From positions 682,001 to 746,000 of the forward strand of contig NZ_FNQB01000001.1 of the NCBI RefSeq assembly GCF_900107455.1: a stretch of 64,000 nucleotides of DNA, written 5' to 3'. Positions 55,156 through 62,507 of the stretch are shown here, one piece after another. The position numbers and the translations under genes were made by a program. The notes below the pieces were generated by a model, which ran no database searches, had not been told where the DNA came from, and saw only the letters and a list, made by a program, of their open reading frames with translations. Position 1 is the stretch's first letter. Each line of letters starts with the position of its first letter. The stretch is from Asanoa ishikariensis (GTDB taxonomy: Bacteria > Actinomycetota > Actinomycetes > Mycobacteriales > Micromonosporaceae).

Positions 55156-55911
55156 GTGACCGCTCTCGCTGATCCGCTCGCGCCTCTGCTGGCGCTCGCC
55201 GACGTGCAGGATGCCGTCGGGCAGGCCCGCGCCGCCGCCGATGCCGCGATGCGACATCGGGCATTGCGCCGACAGGGTGGCGTGGTCGCCGCCGAGATCA
55301 GCTTGCGGTCCGCGGTCGCTTCGGCGGCTTTGGAGGGATACGCGCATGATCGTGAGCTGGTGCGCTCCGGCGTGGTGACCGACACCGTGGTGCAGGGCTG
55401 CCTACGGGTCGCAGCGGCGCTCCCGTCGCTGGTCGACACCTGGCCGAAGGCGCCTCGGCAGGTGCTGGCGCGGCTGCACGTGCTGGCGGCGCGGGGTTCG
55501 GTGCCCATGGACGCGCTCGGGCATCCGGTCGACCCGTCCTCCGGTCCGCGACTGGACGCGCTGGCGGCGCTGGTGGCCGGCGGGACGTCGGCGCCACCGC
55601 TGGTGCTGGCGGCCGTCGTACACGGTGAGCTGTTGGCTCTGCGGCCCTTTGCCGGTGTGCCCGGGGTGGTGGCACGCGCCGCGGCCCGGTTGACGCTGAT
55701 GTCGTCGGGCTTCGACCCGCGTGGGCTGATCGCGCCCGAGGTGGGGCATCTGGCCCGGGAGCCGGAGTACCTGGGTGCGGCGGGTGCGTTCGCGACCGGC
55801 ACGCCGGACGGGGTGCGCTCCTGGCTGCGGCATTGCGCCGGTGCGGTGTCGCTGGGTGCGGCTTCGCTGGAAGAAGTGGCCGAACAGACGTGGACGGCGC
55901 CTCAATCCTGA
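55156..55911 (+). CDS. Degenerate Fic-fold protein
   Basis: 251 residues from GTG 55156. The N-terminal helix SLRSAVASAALEGYAHD resembles the (S/T)xxxExG region of Fic proteins. The segment HGELLALRPFAGVPGVVAR (156-174) aligns with the Fic loop HPFxDGNGRxxR, but the catalytic His is replaced by Arg and GNGR by GVPG, so AMPylation is not expected. Homologues next to acs are often named oxidoreductase, without evidence in this sequence. It is divergent from acs, 208 bp away. Confidence 0.65.
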   Translation: MTALADPLAPLLALADVQDAVGQARAAADAAMRHRALRRQGGVVAAEISLRSAVASAALEGYAHDRELVRSGVVTDTVVQGCLRVAAALPSLVDTWPKAPRQVLARLHVLAARGSVPMDALGHPVDPSSGPRLDALAALVAGGTSAPPLVLAAVVHGELLALRPFAGVPGVVARAAARLTLMSSGFDPRGLIAPEVGHLAREPEYLGAAGAFATGTPDGVRSWLRHCAGAVSLGAASLEEVAEQTWTAPQS

Positions 55912-55920
55912 GGCGCCGTC
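55893..55920. terminator. Hairpin over the Fic-like stop codon, possible 3' end of a minus-strand RNA
   Basis: A perfect 12-bp stem (55893-55904 with 55909-55920) and an ATCC loop; the TGA stop lies in the second arm. It may serve both the plus-strand gene and, read on minus, the RNA candidate at 55921-56199. There is no T run on either side. Confidence 0.5.
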
Positions 55921-56199
55921 ACTCACGTCCGGCCGGGTTACCAAGCGTGCACCTTTAGTCGTCGTCGGCGGTCGCTTGCCGCGATCCGCCGGGACGTGCC
56001 TGCCGCGGCTGGTCGCGCGTGGGTGCCCGGTGGCCGTGCACGGAGCCCTTCGTGAGTTGGGGTCCGCATCCCCTTTTCTACGCCGATGCCCGCTTGATCG
56101 GAACCCTTTGACCGGTGCTTTGACCTGGACGTGTCGCGGGTTGCCGCGGGTTGGTTACGCGGTGCTGGCCCGCGCGGTGGTGGCCTGCGCGGTGGTGGC
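55921..56199 (-). ncRNA. Candidate Ms1/6S-like RNA by synteny and nested pairing
   Basis: A 279-bp gap without a gene lies between the convergent Fic-like and HAD genes. As I recall, MTS2823/Ms1 of mycobacteria lies downstream of the HAD gene Rv3661, and S. coelicolor scr3559 lies between SCO3558 (HAD) and SCO3559; both are RNA-polymerase-binding or 6S-like RNAs. Four complementary arms nest in order: 55924-55930 with 56127-56133 (7 bp), 55935-55939 with 56102-56106 (5), 55942-55947 with 56091-56096 (6) and 55965-55970 with 56081-56086 (6), giving a rod with unequal bulges. An inner hairpin is at 56059-56073. Ends and strand are inferred; no promoter is assigned. Confidence 0.45.
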
Positions 56200-57006
56200 T
56201 TATGCGGTGCTGGGTGCGGTGCGGGTGCGGCGGTGGCGGCCGTACCAGGCGATGCCTATCGCGACACCGACTCCGACGCCGATCGCGGCGGCGGCGACTG
56301 GGACGGCCGGGCGCTCGCGCAGCCGGCGGCCGATCGGGATGGGGTGCCGGAACTCGAGCACGGGCCAGTTGTTCTCGGCGGCCAGGCGGCGCAGCGCGCG
56401 GGGCGGGTTGACGGCGCTCGGGTGGCCGACGCATTCGAGCAGCGGGATGTCAGAGGTCGAGTCGGAGTAGGCGTAGCAGTCGGCCAGGTCGTAGCCGCGC
56501 TCCTTGGCCAGCGCGGTGACCGCGTCGACCTTGGCGGTGCCGGCGGCGTAGAACTCGACCTGGCCGTTGTAGCGACCGTCGGTGACGCCCATCCGGGTCG
56601 CGATCACGTCGGTGATGCCGAGCAGGGCGCCGATCGGCTTGACGATCTCCTCGCCGGAGGCGGAGACCAGCACCACGTCGCGGCCGGCCGCCTGGTGCTC
56701 GTCGATCAGGGCCGCGGCCTCGGCGTAGATGTATGGGTTGATCAGCTCGTGCAGGGTCTCGGTGACGATCTGACCGACCTGGTCGACCGGCCAGCCCTTG
56801 CAGAGGGTAGCCAGGTAGTCACGAATCCGCGCCATCGACTGGTCGTCGGTGCCACCGAGACGGAACATCAGTTGCGCGTACGCCGACTTCACGACGTCAC
56901 GGCGCGTGATGAGGCCGTCACGGTAGAACGGCCGACCAAAGGCCAAGGCACTCGACTTGGCGATGACGGTCTTGTCCAGATCGAAAAACGCGGCGCTCCG
57001 ACCCAC
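56200..57006 (-). CDS. HAD-IB family phosphatase with C-terminal membrane helix
   Basis: 268 residues from GTG 57006, where the HAD motif I FFDLDKTVI (D-x-D-x-T) follows directly; the longer frame to 57129 is not family-like. Motif II is VLVSASGEE, and SDSTSDIPLLECVGHPSAVNP gives motifs III-IV. The C-terminal AVPVAAAAIGVGVGVAIGIAWYG is a membrane anchor. Relatives include SerB-like phosphatases and the Rv3661 protein. No ribosome-binding site is seen, and TAGACT lies about 6 nt before the start, so the mRNA may be leaderless. Confidence 0.88.
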   Translation of the reverse strand: MGRSAAFFDLDKTVIAKSSALAFGRPFYRDGLITRRDVVKSAYAQLMFRLGGTDDQSMARIRDYLATLCKGWPVDQVGQIVTETLHELINPYIYAEAAALIDEHQAAGRDVVLVSASGEEIVKPIGALLGITDVIATRMGVTDGRYNGQVEFYAAGTAKVDAVTALAKERGYDLADCYAYSDSTSDIPLLECVGHPSAVNPPRALRRLAAENNWPVLEFRHPIPIGRRLRERPAVPVAAAAIGVGVGVAIGIAWYGRHRRTRTAPSTA

Positions 57007-57051
57007 GATCGAAAGTCTAATGTGCGGCGCGAAACGTGCTGCCCCTACCGG

Positions 57052-57091
57052 GGTACGACATGTACCGCATAGCCTGGTACAACTTGGTACC
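57052..57091. promoter_or_regulatory. Two adjacent GGTAC-GTACC dyads
   Basis: GGTAC-5-GTACC (57052-57066) and GGTAC-6-GTACC (57076-57091) are separated by 9 bp, about two and a half helix turns centre to centre. They sit 46 bp before the HAD start. Paired dyads of this kind suggest an operator bound by two dimers. Confidence 0.4.
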
Positions 57092-57193
57092 GCCCCCAGG
57101 ACGCGGCGACGGATGTCACGGATCTCCATCGGCGTGTCGTGCGAGTTGGGGCAAACGCCACTCGACGCGCACCGCGCATATCAGGCATGCTAG

Positions 57194-57330
57194 TTGAGAC
57201 ACGATTTCCAGTCGTGTTTCCGACCCTCGGCGGTTGCACCCCCCGTAACCGCTGAGTGGGTTCGGCTCGACCCCCCCGGAGCCGAACCTCAGGCGACCCC
57301 CGTCTCCCCCCGACGGGGGTCGTCGTTTTT
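57194..57330 (+). ncRNA. Candidate structured RNA, four consecutive hairpins
   Basis: In order on the plus strand: 9-bp stem 57196-57204 with 57212-57220 (one G-T); 10-bp stem 57226-57235 with 57247-57256 (one G-T); 10-bp stem 57259-57268 with 57279-57288; and 11-bp stem 57294-57304 with 57312-57322 followed by TCGTTTTT. Nothing codes on this strand upstream (the HAD gene is on minus), so the terminator must end a short RNA or an ssd leader transcript. Start and promoter are not defined. Confidence 0.5.
57294..57330 (+). terminator. Intrinsic terminator upstream of ssd
   Basis: A perfect 11-bp stem with a seven-base C-rich loop and a run of five T on the plus strand. It lies 187 bp before ssd, with no plus-strand gene before it for 1.4 kb, so it supports an unannotated RNA or a transcription attenuator. 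Confidence 0.8.
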
Positions 57331-57401
57331 CGTCCGTCCTCTGTGTCCCGCACGTCCCCACACGTACCCCCGCGTAGCAGATCGCGGTTCTCCGTGGCGG
57401 G

Positions 57402-57428
57402 TTGTCCACAGGTTCTGGGTTATCCACA
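57402..57428. promoter_or_regulatory. Pair of DnaA-box-like sites before the Tad operon
   Basis: TTGTCCACA (57402-57410) and TTATCCACA (57420-57428), same orientation, 18 nt start to start. The same two 9-mers in swapped order occur at 41207-41232. They lie about 90 bp before the ssd start. Confidence 0.5.
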
Positions 57429-57516
57429 GCGGTTGGCATTGGCCTGGATTGGCCACGTCACCGCATCAGAAGGTGGGCGGGTCCTTTCCCGCTCCCACCT
57501 TTGTTGGAGGCCCCCG

Positions 57517-58587
57517 ATGCCTGCCCGACCTGGTTTCCGGCTGCCACTGGTCGTGACGGCCGATGCTGATCTGCTCGACGACCTGTTGCGGATCGCGGCC
57601 GCCGCCGGCACCGAGGTCGACGTCGCTCCCGACCCGGCCGCGGCCCGGCCGCGCTGGTCCCGGACGCCGCTCGTGCTGGTCGGCGCCGACCAGGCCGAGG
57701 CCTGCCTGCGGGCGCGGCTGCCGCGCCGCCAAGGGCTGGTGCTGGTCGGTTCCGAGCCGGCTTGGGATCTCGCCGAGCCACTCGGCGCGGAATACGTGCT
57801 GCGGTTGCCAGAAGCCGAGGAGTGGCTGTTGCGCCGGCTCGGCGGGCTTTTCGCGGAAGGCGCCGGCCGGGTCGTCGCTGTGGTCGGTGGGCGTGGCGGG
57901 GCCGGGGCGAGTGTGCTGGCCGGGGCGTTGGCGGTGGTCGCGGCGCGGGACGGCCGTCGCACGCTGCTGGTCGACGCGGACCCGCTCGGCGGCGGTCTCG
58001 ACCTGATCCTCGGCTGGGAGGGTCTCGAGGGGTTGCGCTGGCCCGGCCTGGCCGGCACCGACGGCCAACTTGATCCGCTGGCGTTGGTCCGGTCGTTGCC
58101 GCAACGCGGTGACCTGGTGATCGTCTCCTTCGATCGGGGCGAGCCGCTGCCACTGCCCGCCCCCGCGATGACCGCGGTGCTCGACGCCGGCCGCCGCGCG
58201 CGCGACGTGGTGGTGGTCGACCTGCCCCGCCGGCTCGACGACGCCGCGGTCGCCGCGTTGCAGGGCGCCGACCACACGTTGCTCGTCGTGCCGGCCGAGC
58301 TCCGGGCGACGGCCGCGGCCACCCAGGTCGCCAAGACGGCCGCGCTGCACTGCTCGTCGGTGTCGGTGGTGGTTCGCGGCCCGGCGCCGGGCAACCTGTC
58401 GGCCCCCGAGGTGGCCCGGTCGGTGGGCTTCCCGCTGACCGGTTTGTTGCTCCCGCCCGAGCCGGGATTGGCCCGGGGCCTCGAGCACGGCGAAGCGCCG
58501 GGGACCGGCAGTCGCGGCCCGCTCGTGGACCTGTGCCGCGTGGTTCTCGCCGACCTCCTTGGCGCGGCTACGGAGGCGGCGGCATGA
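57517..58587 (+). CDS. ssd: Septum-site-determining protein Ssd, CpaE/TadZ-like
   Basis: 356 residues from the ATG at 57517, 6 nt after TTGGAGG. An N-terminal receiver-like region is followed by a MinD/ParA-type ATPase fold. The deviant Walker A reads VVGGRGGAGASVLA, with no Lys after GGAG, and LLVDADPLGGGLDLI is the switch I/Walker A' Asp area. Such proteins localise the Tad secretion machine at the cell pole or septum; the homologue in M. tuberculosis is named Ssd for its effect on septation. It overlaps tadA by 4 nt. Confidence 0.85.
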   Translation: MPARPGFRLPLVVTADADLLDDLLRIAAAAGTEVDVAPDPAAARPRWSRTPLVLVGADQAEACLRARLPRRQGLVLVGSEPAWDLAEPLGAEYVLRLPEAEEWLLRRLGGLFAEGAGRVVAVVGGRGGAGASVLAGALAVVAARDGRRTLLVDADPLGGGLDLILGWEGLEGLRWPGLAGTDGQLDPLALVRSLPQRGDLVIVSFDRGEPLPLPAPAMTAVLDAGRRARDVVVVDLPRRLDDAAVAALQGADHTLLVVPAELRATAAATQVAKTAALHCSSVSVVVRGPAPGNLSAPEVARSVGFPLTGLLLPPEPGLARGLEHGEAPGTGSRGPLVDLCRVVLADLLGAATEAAA

Positions 58588-59804
58588 CCGCGACGTTGCC
58601 GGCCAACCCGCCGCCGTTCGGTCGGCCCTCCGCCGGCGATCTGGCCGGGCGGGTGCGCAGACGGTTCGCCGCGAGTCGCGACGAGGTCAGCCCGGCCGCG
58701 GTCGTCGCGGCGGTGCGGGACACCGGCGGCCCGGTGCTCGGCGACCGCGACGTGTTGCGGCTGGCCGCCCGGGTGCATGACGAGCTGGTCGGTGCGGGGC
58801 CGCTGGGTCCGTTGCTGGCTGACCCGTCGGTCACCGACGTGCTGGTCAATGCCACCGAGGTGTGGGCCGACCGGGGCGACGGCCTGCACCGCGAGCGGGT
58901 CGTCCTTTCCTCGGCCGAGTGGGTCCGCCGCTTGGCGCAACGGCTCGTCGCCGCGGCCGGCCGGCGGCTCGACGACGGGTCGCCCTACGCCGACGCGATC
59001 CTGCCCGACGGCACCCGGTTGCACGCCGTGCTCCCACCGGTGGCCACGGGCGGCCCCTACCTGTCGCTGCGCACCTTCCGGCGTCGGCCCTACCGGCTGG
59101 CCGACCTGGTGGCCCGCGACACCGTGCCGGCGCCGGTCGCCGACCTGCTGGCCGCGATCGTGGCGGCCCGGCTGGCGTACCTGGTGATCGGCGGCGCCGG
59201 CTCCGGCAAGACCACGCTGCTCAACACGCTGATCGAGCTCGTGCCCCGCGACGAGCGGATCGTGCTGGTCGAAGACGCGGCCGAGCTGCGCCCGGCCCAT
59301 CCGCACGTGGTCGGGCTGCAATGCAAGGTGTCCAACGTGGAGGGTGCGGGCCAGGTCGAGATGACCGACCTGGTCCGGCAGGCGCTGCGGATGCGACCGG
59401 ATCGCCTGGTGGTCGGCGAATGCCGGGGTGCCGAGATCGTCGACCTGTTGCGGGCGCTCAACACCGGGCACGAGGGTGGCGCGGGCACGTTGCACGCCAA
59501 CGCGATCTCCGACGTGCCGGCTCGGTTGGAGGCGCTCGGTCTGCTGGGCGGGCTGCCCAGGGTGGCGTTGCACGCGCAGGCTGCGGCGGCCTTGCAGGTG
59601 GTGCTCCAGATGCGGCGGGCCGCCTCGGGCCGGGTCCTGGAGACGGTCGGGCTGGTCGCGACCGAGGGTCCGGACCGGTTCGTGACGGTGCGGCCGGCCT
59701 GGGTGCGTTCGACCGGCGTCGGCGTCGCGGCGGGCGAGTTGGGGTCGTTGCTGGCCGCGCGCGGCGTGCGGGTTCCGGATCTGTTGTGGCCGGGTGGGCG
59801 GTGA
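58584..59804 (+). CDS. tadA: Tad secretion ATPase TadA (CpaF-like)
   Basis: 406 residues. The type II/IV secretion ATPase powers Flp pilus assembly. An N-terminal domain (GPLGPLLADPSVTDVLVN) precedes the motor: Walker A in GGAGSGKTTLLNT (about 203-215), Asp box LVEDAAELRP, MRPDRLVVGECRGAE (Walker B region) and GHEGGAGTLHANA (His box). It overlaps ssd and tadB by 4 nt each. Confidence 0.93.
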   Translation: MTATLPANPPPFGRPSAGDLAGRVRRRFAASRDEVSPAAVVAAVRDTGGPVLGDRDVLRLAARVHDELVGAGPLGPLLADPSVTDVLVNATEVWADRGDGLHRERVVLSSAEWVRRLAQRLVAAAGRRLDDGSPYADAILPDGTRLHAVLPPVATGGPYLSLRTFRRRPYRLADLVARDTVPAPVADLLAAIVAARLAYLVIGGAGSGKTTLLNTLIELVPRDERIVLVEDAAELRPAHPHVVGLQCKVSNVEGAGQVEMTDLVRQALRMRPDRLVVGECRGAEIVDLLRALNTGHEGGAGTLHANAISDVPARLEALGLLGGLPRVALHAQAAAALQVVLQMRRAASGRVLETVGLVATEGPDRFVTVRPAWVRSTGVGVAAGELGSLLAARGVRVPDLLWPGGR

Positions 59805-60529
59805 AGGCTGTGTTGGTCCGTCGCTCGCGGGCCCTGCGGCGGCGGCAACGGTTGGTGCTTTCGCCTCCGTCTCCGCTTTCGCCTTTGCCGCCTTTGCCGT
59901 CGCCGTCGTCGGCTGCTCGCGCGGTGTCGGTGGCTCGGGTGCTGGCCGGTCCGTTGGCGTTTCCACTGGGTTTCGGTGCGCCCGCGTCTGTGGGTTTCGT
60001 CCTCGGCGGTGTGGTGGCCGCAGTTGCCCTGGGCGCCTACGGCACCGTGGCTGTGTTCTTTCTGCGCCGACGTCGGGTCGCCACGGCGTGTCGTGCGGCG
60101 AGGTCCGCGTTGCTGGATCGGTTGACCGGTATAGCCGCCGACCTCCGGGCCGGGCTTCCGGCCACCGCCGCTCTGGCCGACGATCCTTCCCGCGATGACG
60201 GTCTGATCGCGCTGGCCCGGTCGGCGGTGACGCTCGCGGAACGCACCGGTGCGCCGTTGGCCGATCTGGTCGACCGCATCGAGGCCGACGCCCGTGCCGG
60301 CGATCGTGCCCGGGCCGCCGCGGTCGCGCAGGCGGCCGGTGCGGAGGCCACCGCCCTGCTGCTGGCGGCGTTGCCGCTGGGCGGGTTGATGCTGGGCTAC
60401 GCGATCGGGTCGGACCCGTTGGCGGTGCTGCTGCACACCCCGTTGGGCGCACTGTGTGCATTCGGAGCGGTCGCGTTGCAGATCCTCGGTCTGGCGTGGT
60501 CGCAACGTCTGCAACCGAGGCTGTCATGA
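59801..60529 (+). CDS. tadB: Tad inner-membrane platform protein TadB
   Basis: 242 residues from GTG with a 4-nt overlap with tadA. The type II secretion F domain (about 95-200) has LTGIAADLRAGLPATAALAD, and hydrophobic segments flank it. An N-terminal Ser/Pro-rich stretch (RLVLSPPSPLSPLPPLP) is unusual. It is shorter than many TadB proteins. It overlaps tadC by 4 nt. Confidence 0.85.
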   Translation: MKAVLVRRSRALRRRQRLVLSPPSPLSPLPPLPSPSSAARAVSVARVLAGPLAFPLGFGAPASVGFVLGGVVAAVALGAYGTVAVFFLRRRRVATACRAARSALLDRLTGIAADLRAGLPATAALADDPSRDDGLIALARSAVTLAERTGAPLADLVDRIEADARAGDRARAAAVAQAAGAEATALLLAALPLGGLMLGYAIGSDPLAVLLHTPLGALCAFGAVALQILGLAWSQRLQPRLS

Positions 60530-61197
60530 CCCGGCTGCTGGCGCGTCGAACGACCGCACGGCGTCGGCTGGCACGTCTCGGGGCCACGCCTCCGAAACAG
60601 CGTCGTCCAGCCCCCGCGAAGATCGGCGCGTTGGCGACTGCGGCCGCCACGGCCGTGATCGTCGACGGATGGTGGGGGCTGGCACTCGCCGCACCGGCTG
60701 CGGTCGTCGCACATCGGGTCATCGGGCGGCTGGAACCCGCCGAGGCCAAGCGACGACGACTCCGCGAAGAGGCCGACGCACCCATCTGCGCGGACCTGAT
60801 CGCCGCCGCACTGCGCGCGGGCGCACCGGTCGACGTCGCGGTGCTCGGGGTGGCAGATGCGCTCGGTGGGCCGCTGCGGGAACGCCTAACCACGGTCGGC
60901 CGGTCGCTGCGGTTAGGCGCGGAGCCTCCAGAGGCGTGGAGCCACCTCGTCGGAATGCCAGGCGGCGACCGGATGGCCGCGGCGGCGATCCGCTCGTCGG
61001 CAAGCGGTTCGGCCCTGGCCGGCGCGCTGACCCGGCTGGCCGACGACCTCCGCGCCGACCGCGCGGTGGCGATGGAGGCCGCCGCCCGTCGCGCGGGCGT
61101 GCTCATCGTGCTGCCACTCGGCTTCTGTTTCCTGCCGGCCTTCATCCTCGCCGGCCTCGTACCGGTGATCGTCGCCATCCTCGGCGACGTCCTCTGA
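60526..61197 (+). CDS. tadC: Tad inner-membrane platform protein TadC
   Basis: 223 residues, ATG overlapping tadB. A hydrophobic pair near residues 36-65 is followed by the F domain (DLIAAALRAGAPVDVAVL, LSxxR-like loops) and a C-terminal helix IVLPLGFCFLPAFILAGLVPVIV. It forms the pilus platform with TadB. The pilin gene follows after 23 nt. Confidence 0.86.
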   Translation: MTRLLARRTTARRRLARLGATPPKQRRPAPAKIGALATAAATAVIVDGWWGLALAAPAAVVAHRVIGRLEPAEAKRRRLREEADAPICADLIAAALRAGAPVDVAVLGVADALGGPLRERLTTVGRSLRLGAEPPEAWSHLVGMPGGDRMAAAAIRSSASGSALAGALTRLADDLRADRAVAMEAAARRAGVLIVLPLGFCFLPAFILAGLVPVIVAILGDVL

Positions 61198-61220
61198 CCT
61201 ACTGAAAGGAGTCTTCTCGC

Positions 61221-61388
61221 ATGCGTACGCTCCTTGCCCGGCTGCGCGCCGACGACGGGATGACCACCGCGGAGTACGCGGTCGGCACCCTGGCGGCCGT
61301 CGCGTTCGCCGCCGGGCTGTTGAAGGTCGTCACCTCCGACAAGGTGATCGCGGCCCTCTCCGCGGTCATCAGCCGAGCGCTCGGCTGA
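61221..61388 (+). CDS. flp: Flp-type pilin (DUF4244-like), 55 residues
   Basis: A short gene directly after tadC: GAAAGGAG lies upstream of the ATG. The 55-residue product starts RTLLARLRADDG and has GMTTAEYAVGTLAAVAF, with the G and the Glu at +5 (GxxxxEY) of a type IVb prepilin, so cleavage after G13 is expected. One hydrophobic helix (about 19-34) follows. It is the probable major pilin of the Tad system. The stop shares one base with the tadE start. Confidence 0.88.
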   Translation: MRTLLARLRADDGMTTAEYAVGTLAAVAFAAGLLKVVTSDKVIAALSAVISRALG

Positions 61389-61858
61389 TGACCATGGCCC
61401 GCCTCACGCGATCCACACCGGCGCGCCGACTCCCAAGCGGCGAACCTCCGACGCCGCCGGGAGTCCTCCGGGGCCGACGCGCCGGGTTGCGGCCGCGGTG
61501 GACGGGCCGTGGCCGCGACCGCGGTTCGACAACGGCAGAGCTGGCAGCCGCCACACCGGCGTTGGCACTGCTGCTCTTCGTCGGAGTCGCCGCGGTCGCG
61601 GCCACCCAAACCAAACTCCAGTGCGCCGACGCGGCCCGCGACGCGGCCCTGGCCGCAGCCCGAGGCCAGGAAGGCGGCCTATCCAGGACCCAAACAGCCC
61701 CAGACGGCGCCACCATCACAATCTCGATCAACGGCGACGTCGTCACGGCCACCGTCCGTGCTCCGGCCCGCGTGGTCGGCACCCGCCTACCGCCGATCGA
61801 GGTATCAGCCACCGCGGTCGCCGCCCGCGAGCCCGACGACGCGGGAATCCCATGGTGA
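61388..61858 (+). CDS. TadE-like pseudopilin
   Basis: 156 residues. The membrane signal DRGSTTAELAAATPALALLLF is of the TadE type, with the prepilin-like Gly-Glu spacing. A hydrophilic N-terminal stretch of about 45 residues precedes it, and a short periplasmic domain follows. TadE proteins are minor components of the Flp pilus assembly. Start shares one base with the pilin stop; the end overlaps tadG by 4 nt. Confidence 0.84.
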   Translation: MTMARLTRSTPARRLPSGEPPTPPGVLRGRRAGLRPRWTGRGRDRGSTTAELAAATPALALLLFVGVAAVAATQTKLQCADAARDAALAAARGQEGGLSRTQTAPDGATITISINGDVVTATVRAPARVVGTRLPPIEVSATAVAAREPDDAGIPW

Positions 61859-62421
61859 CCGGGTCTGGCAGGAGCCAATCCTGGCCCAGGGCGCGTTGCC
61901 GATGGGCGTTCACGCTTTGCGACCGCGGCGGCGCAGGGTCCGCGGTGCGGCGGCGATCGGCCTTCGTGCTTGCTGATCACGACGCGGCGCGGACCGCGAA
62001 GCGGCGGGCCTTTGCGCTTCGCGGTCAGCGCTGGGCGGAGTCCGCGGTGCGGCGGCGGTCGGCCTTGGTAGGCGATCGTGGTGCGGCGACCATCTGGGTG
62101 CTCGGTGTTGGGCTGGCGTTCGTGTTGCTGGGGCTGGCCTGTGCGGCGGTTGGTGTGGCGGCGGTCGGTCGTCATCAGGCACAGACCGCCGCCGACCTCG
62201 GTGCTCTTGCCGGCGCCGCGCGCACGCTGGAAGGTCCGGATGCGGCCTGCGCTCGGGCCGCCGAGATCGTTGCCGCCAACGGTGGGCGGATGAGCGGTTG
62301 TGTCGTGCACGGCTTCGACGTTGTCGTGACGGTCGCGGTCGTGGTCCGGCTGCCACCGAGCGGATCGGTGCGGGTCGCGACGGCTCGCGCGCGGGCCGGT
62401 CCGGTCGGGTGGTTGCCGTGA
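61855..62421 (+). CDS. TadE/TadG-like pilus assembly protein
   Basis: 188 residues from GTG at 61855 (4-nt overlap). The recognised part starts near residue 73: GDRGAATIWVLGVGLAF, one membrane helix, then QTAADLGALAGA, as in TadG and Rv3654c-type proteins. The first 70 residues are Arg-rich with two SAVRRRSA copies and look unlike the family, so a TTG at 62065 could be the real start. It is the last gene of the Tad operon in the window. Confidence 0.8.
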   Translation: MTGSGRSQSWPRARCRWAFTLCDRGGAGSAVRRRSAFVLADHDAARTAKRRAFALRGQRWAESAVRRRSALVGDRGAATIWVLGVGLAFVLLGLACAAVGVAAVGRHQAQTAADLGALAGAARTLEGPDAACARAAEIVAANGGRMSGCVVHGFDVVVTVAVVVRLPPSGSVRVATARARAGPVGWLP

Positions 62422-62507
62422 CGAGGGGGCCCGGGCGCGAACCGCGTGCGCCACCGCGCTGGCAATTGGTTGTGCGTCGAGCTCCCGCGCGTCGGGCGTT
62501 GCGCGTT

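Larger units (their letters stand above)
57007..57516. other. 510-bp divergent region, HAD and ssd
   Basis: This gene-free stretch holds two adjacent GGTAC dyads (57052-57091), a chain of four hairpins ending in a terminator (57194-57330), and two DnaA-box-like sites (57402-57428) before the ssd ribosome-binding site (TTGGAGG, 57504-57510). The density of ordered elements is high for the window. No credible small gene is present. Confidence 0.6.
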
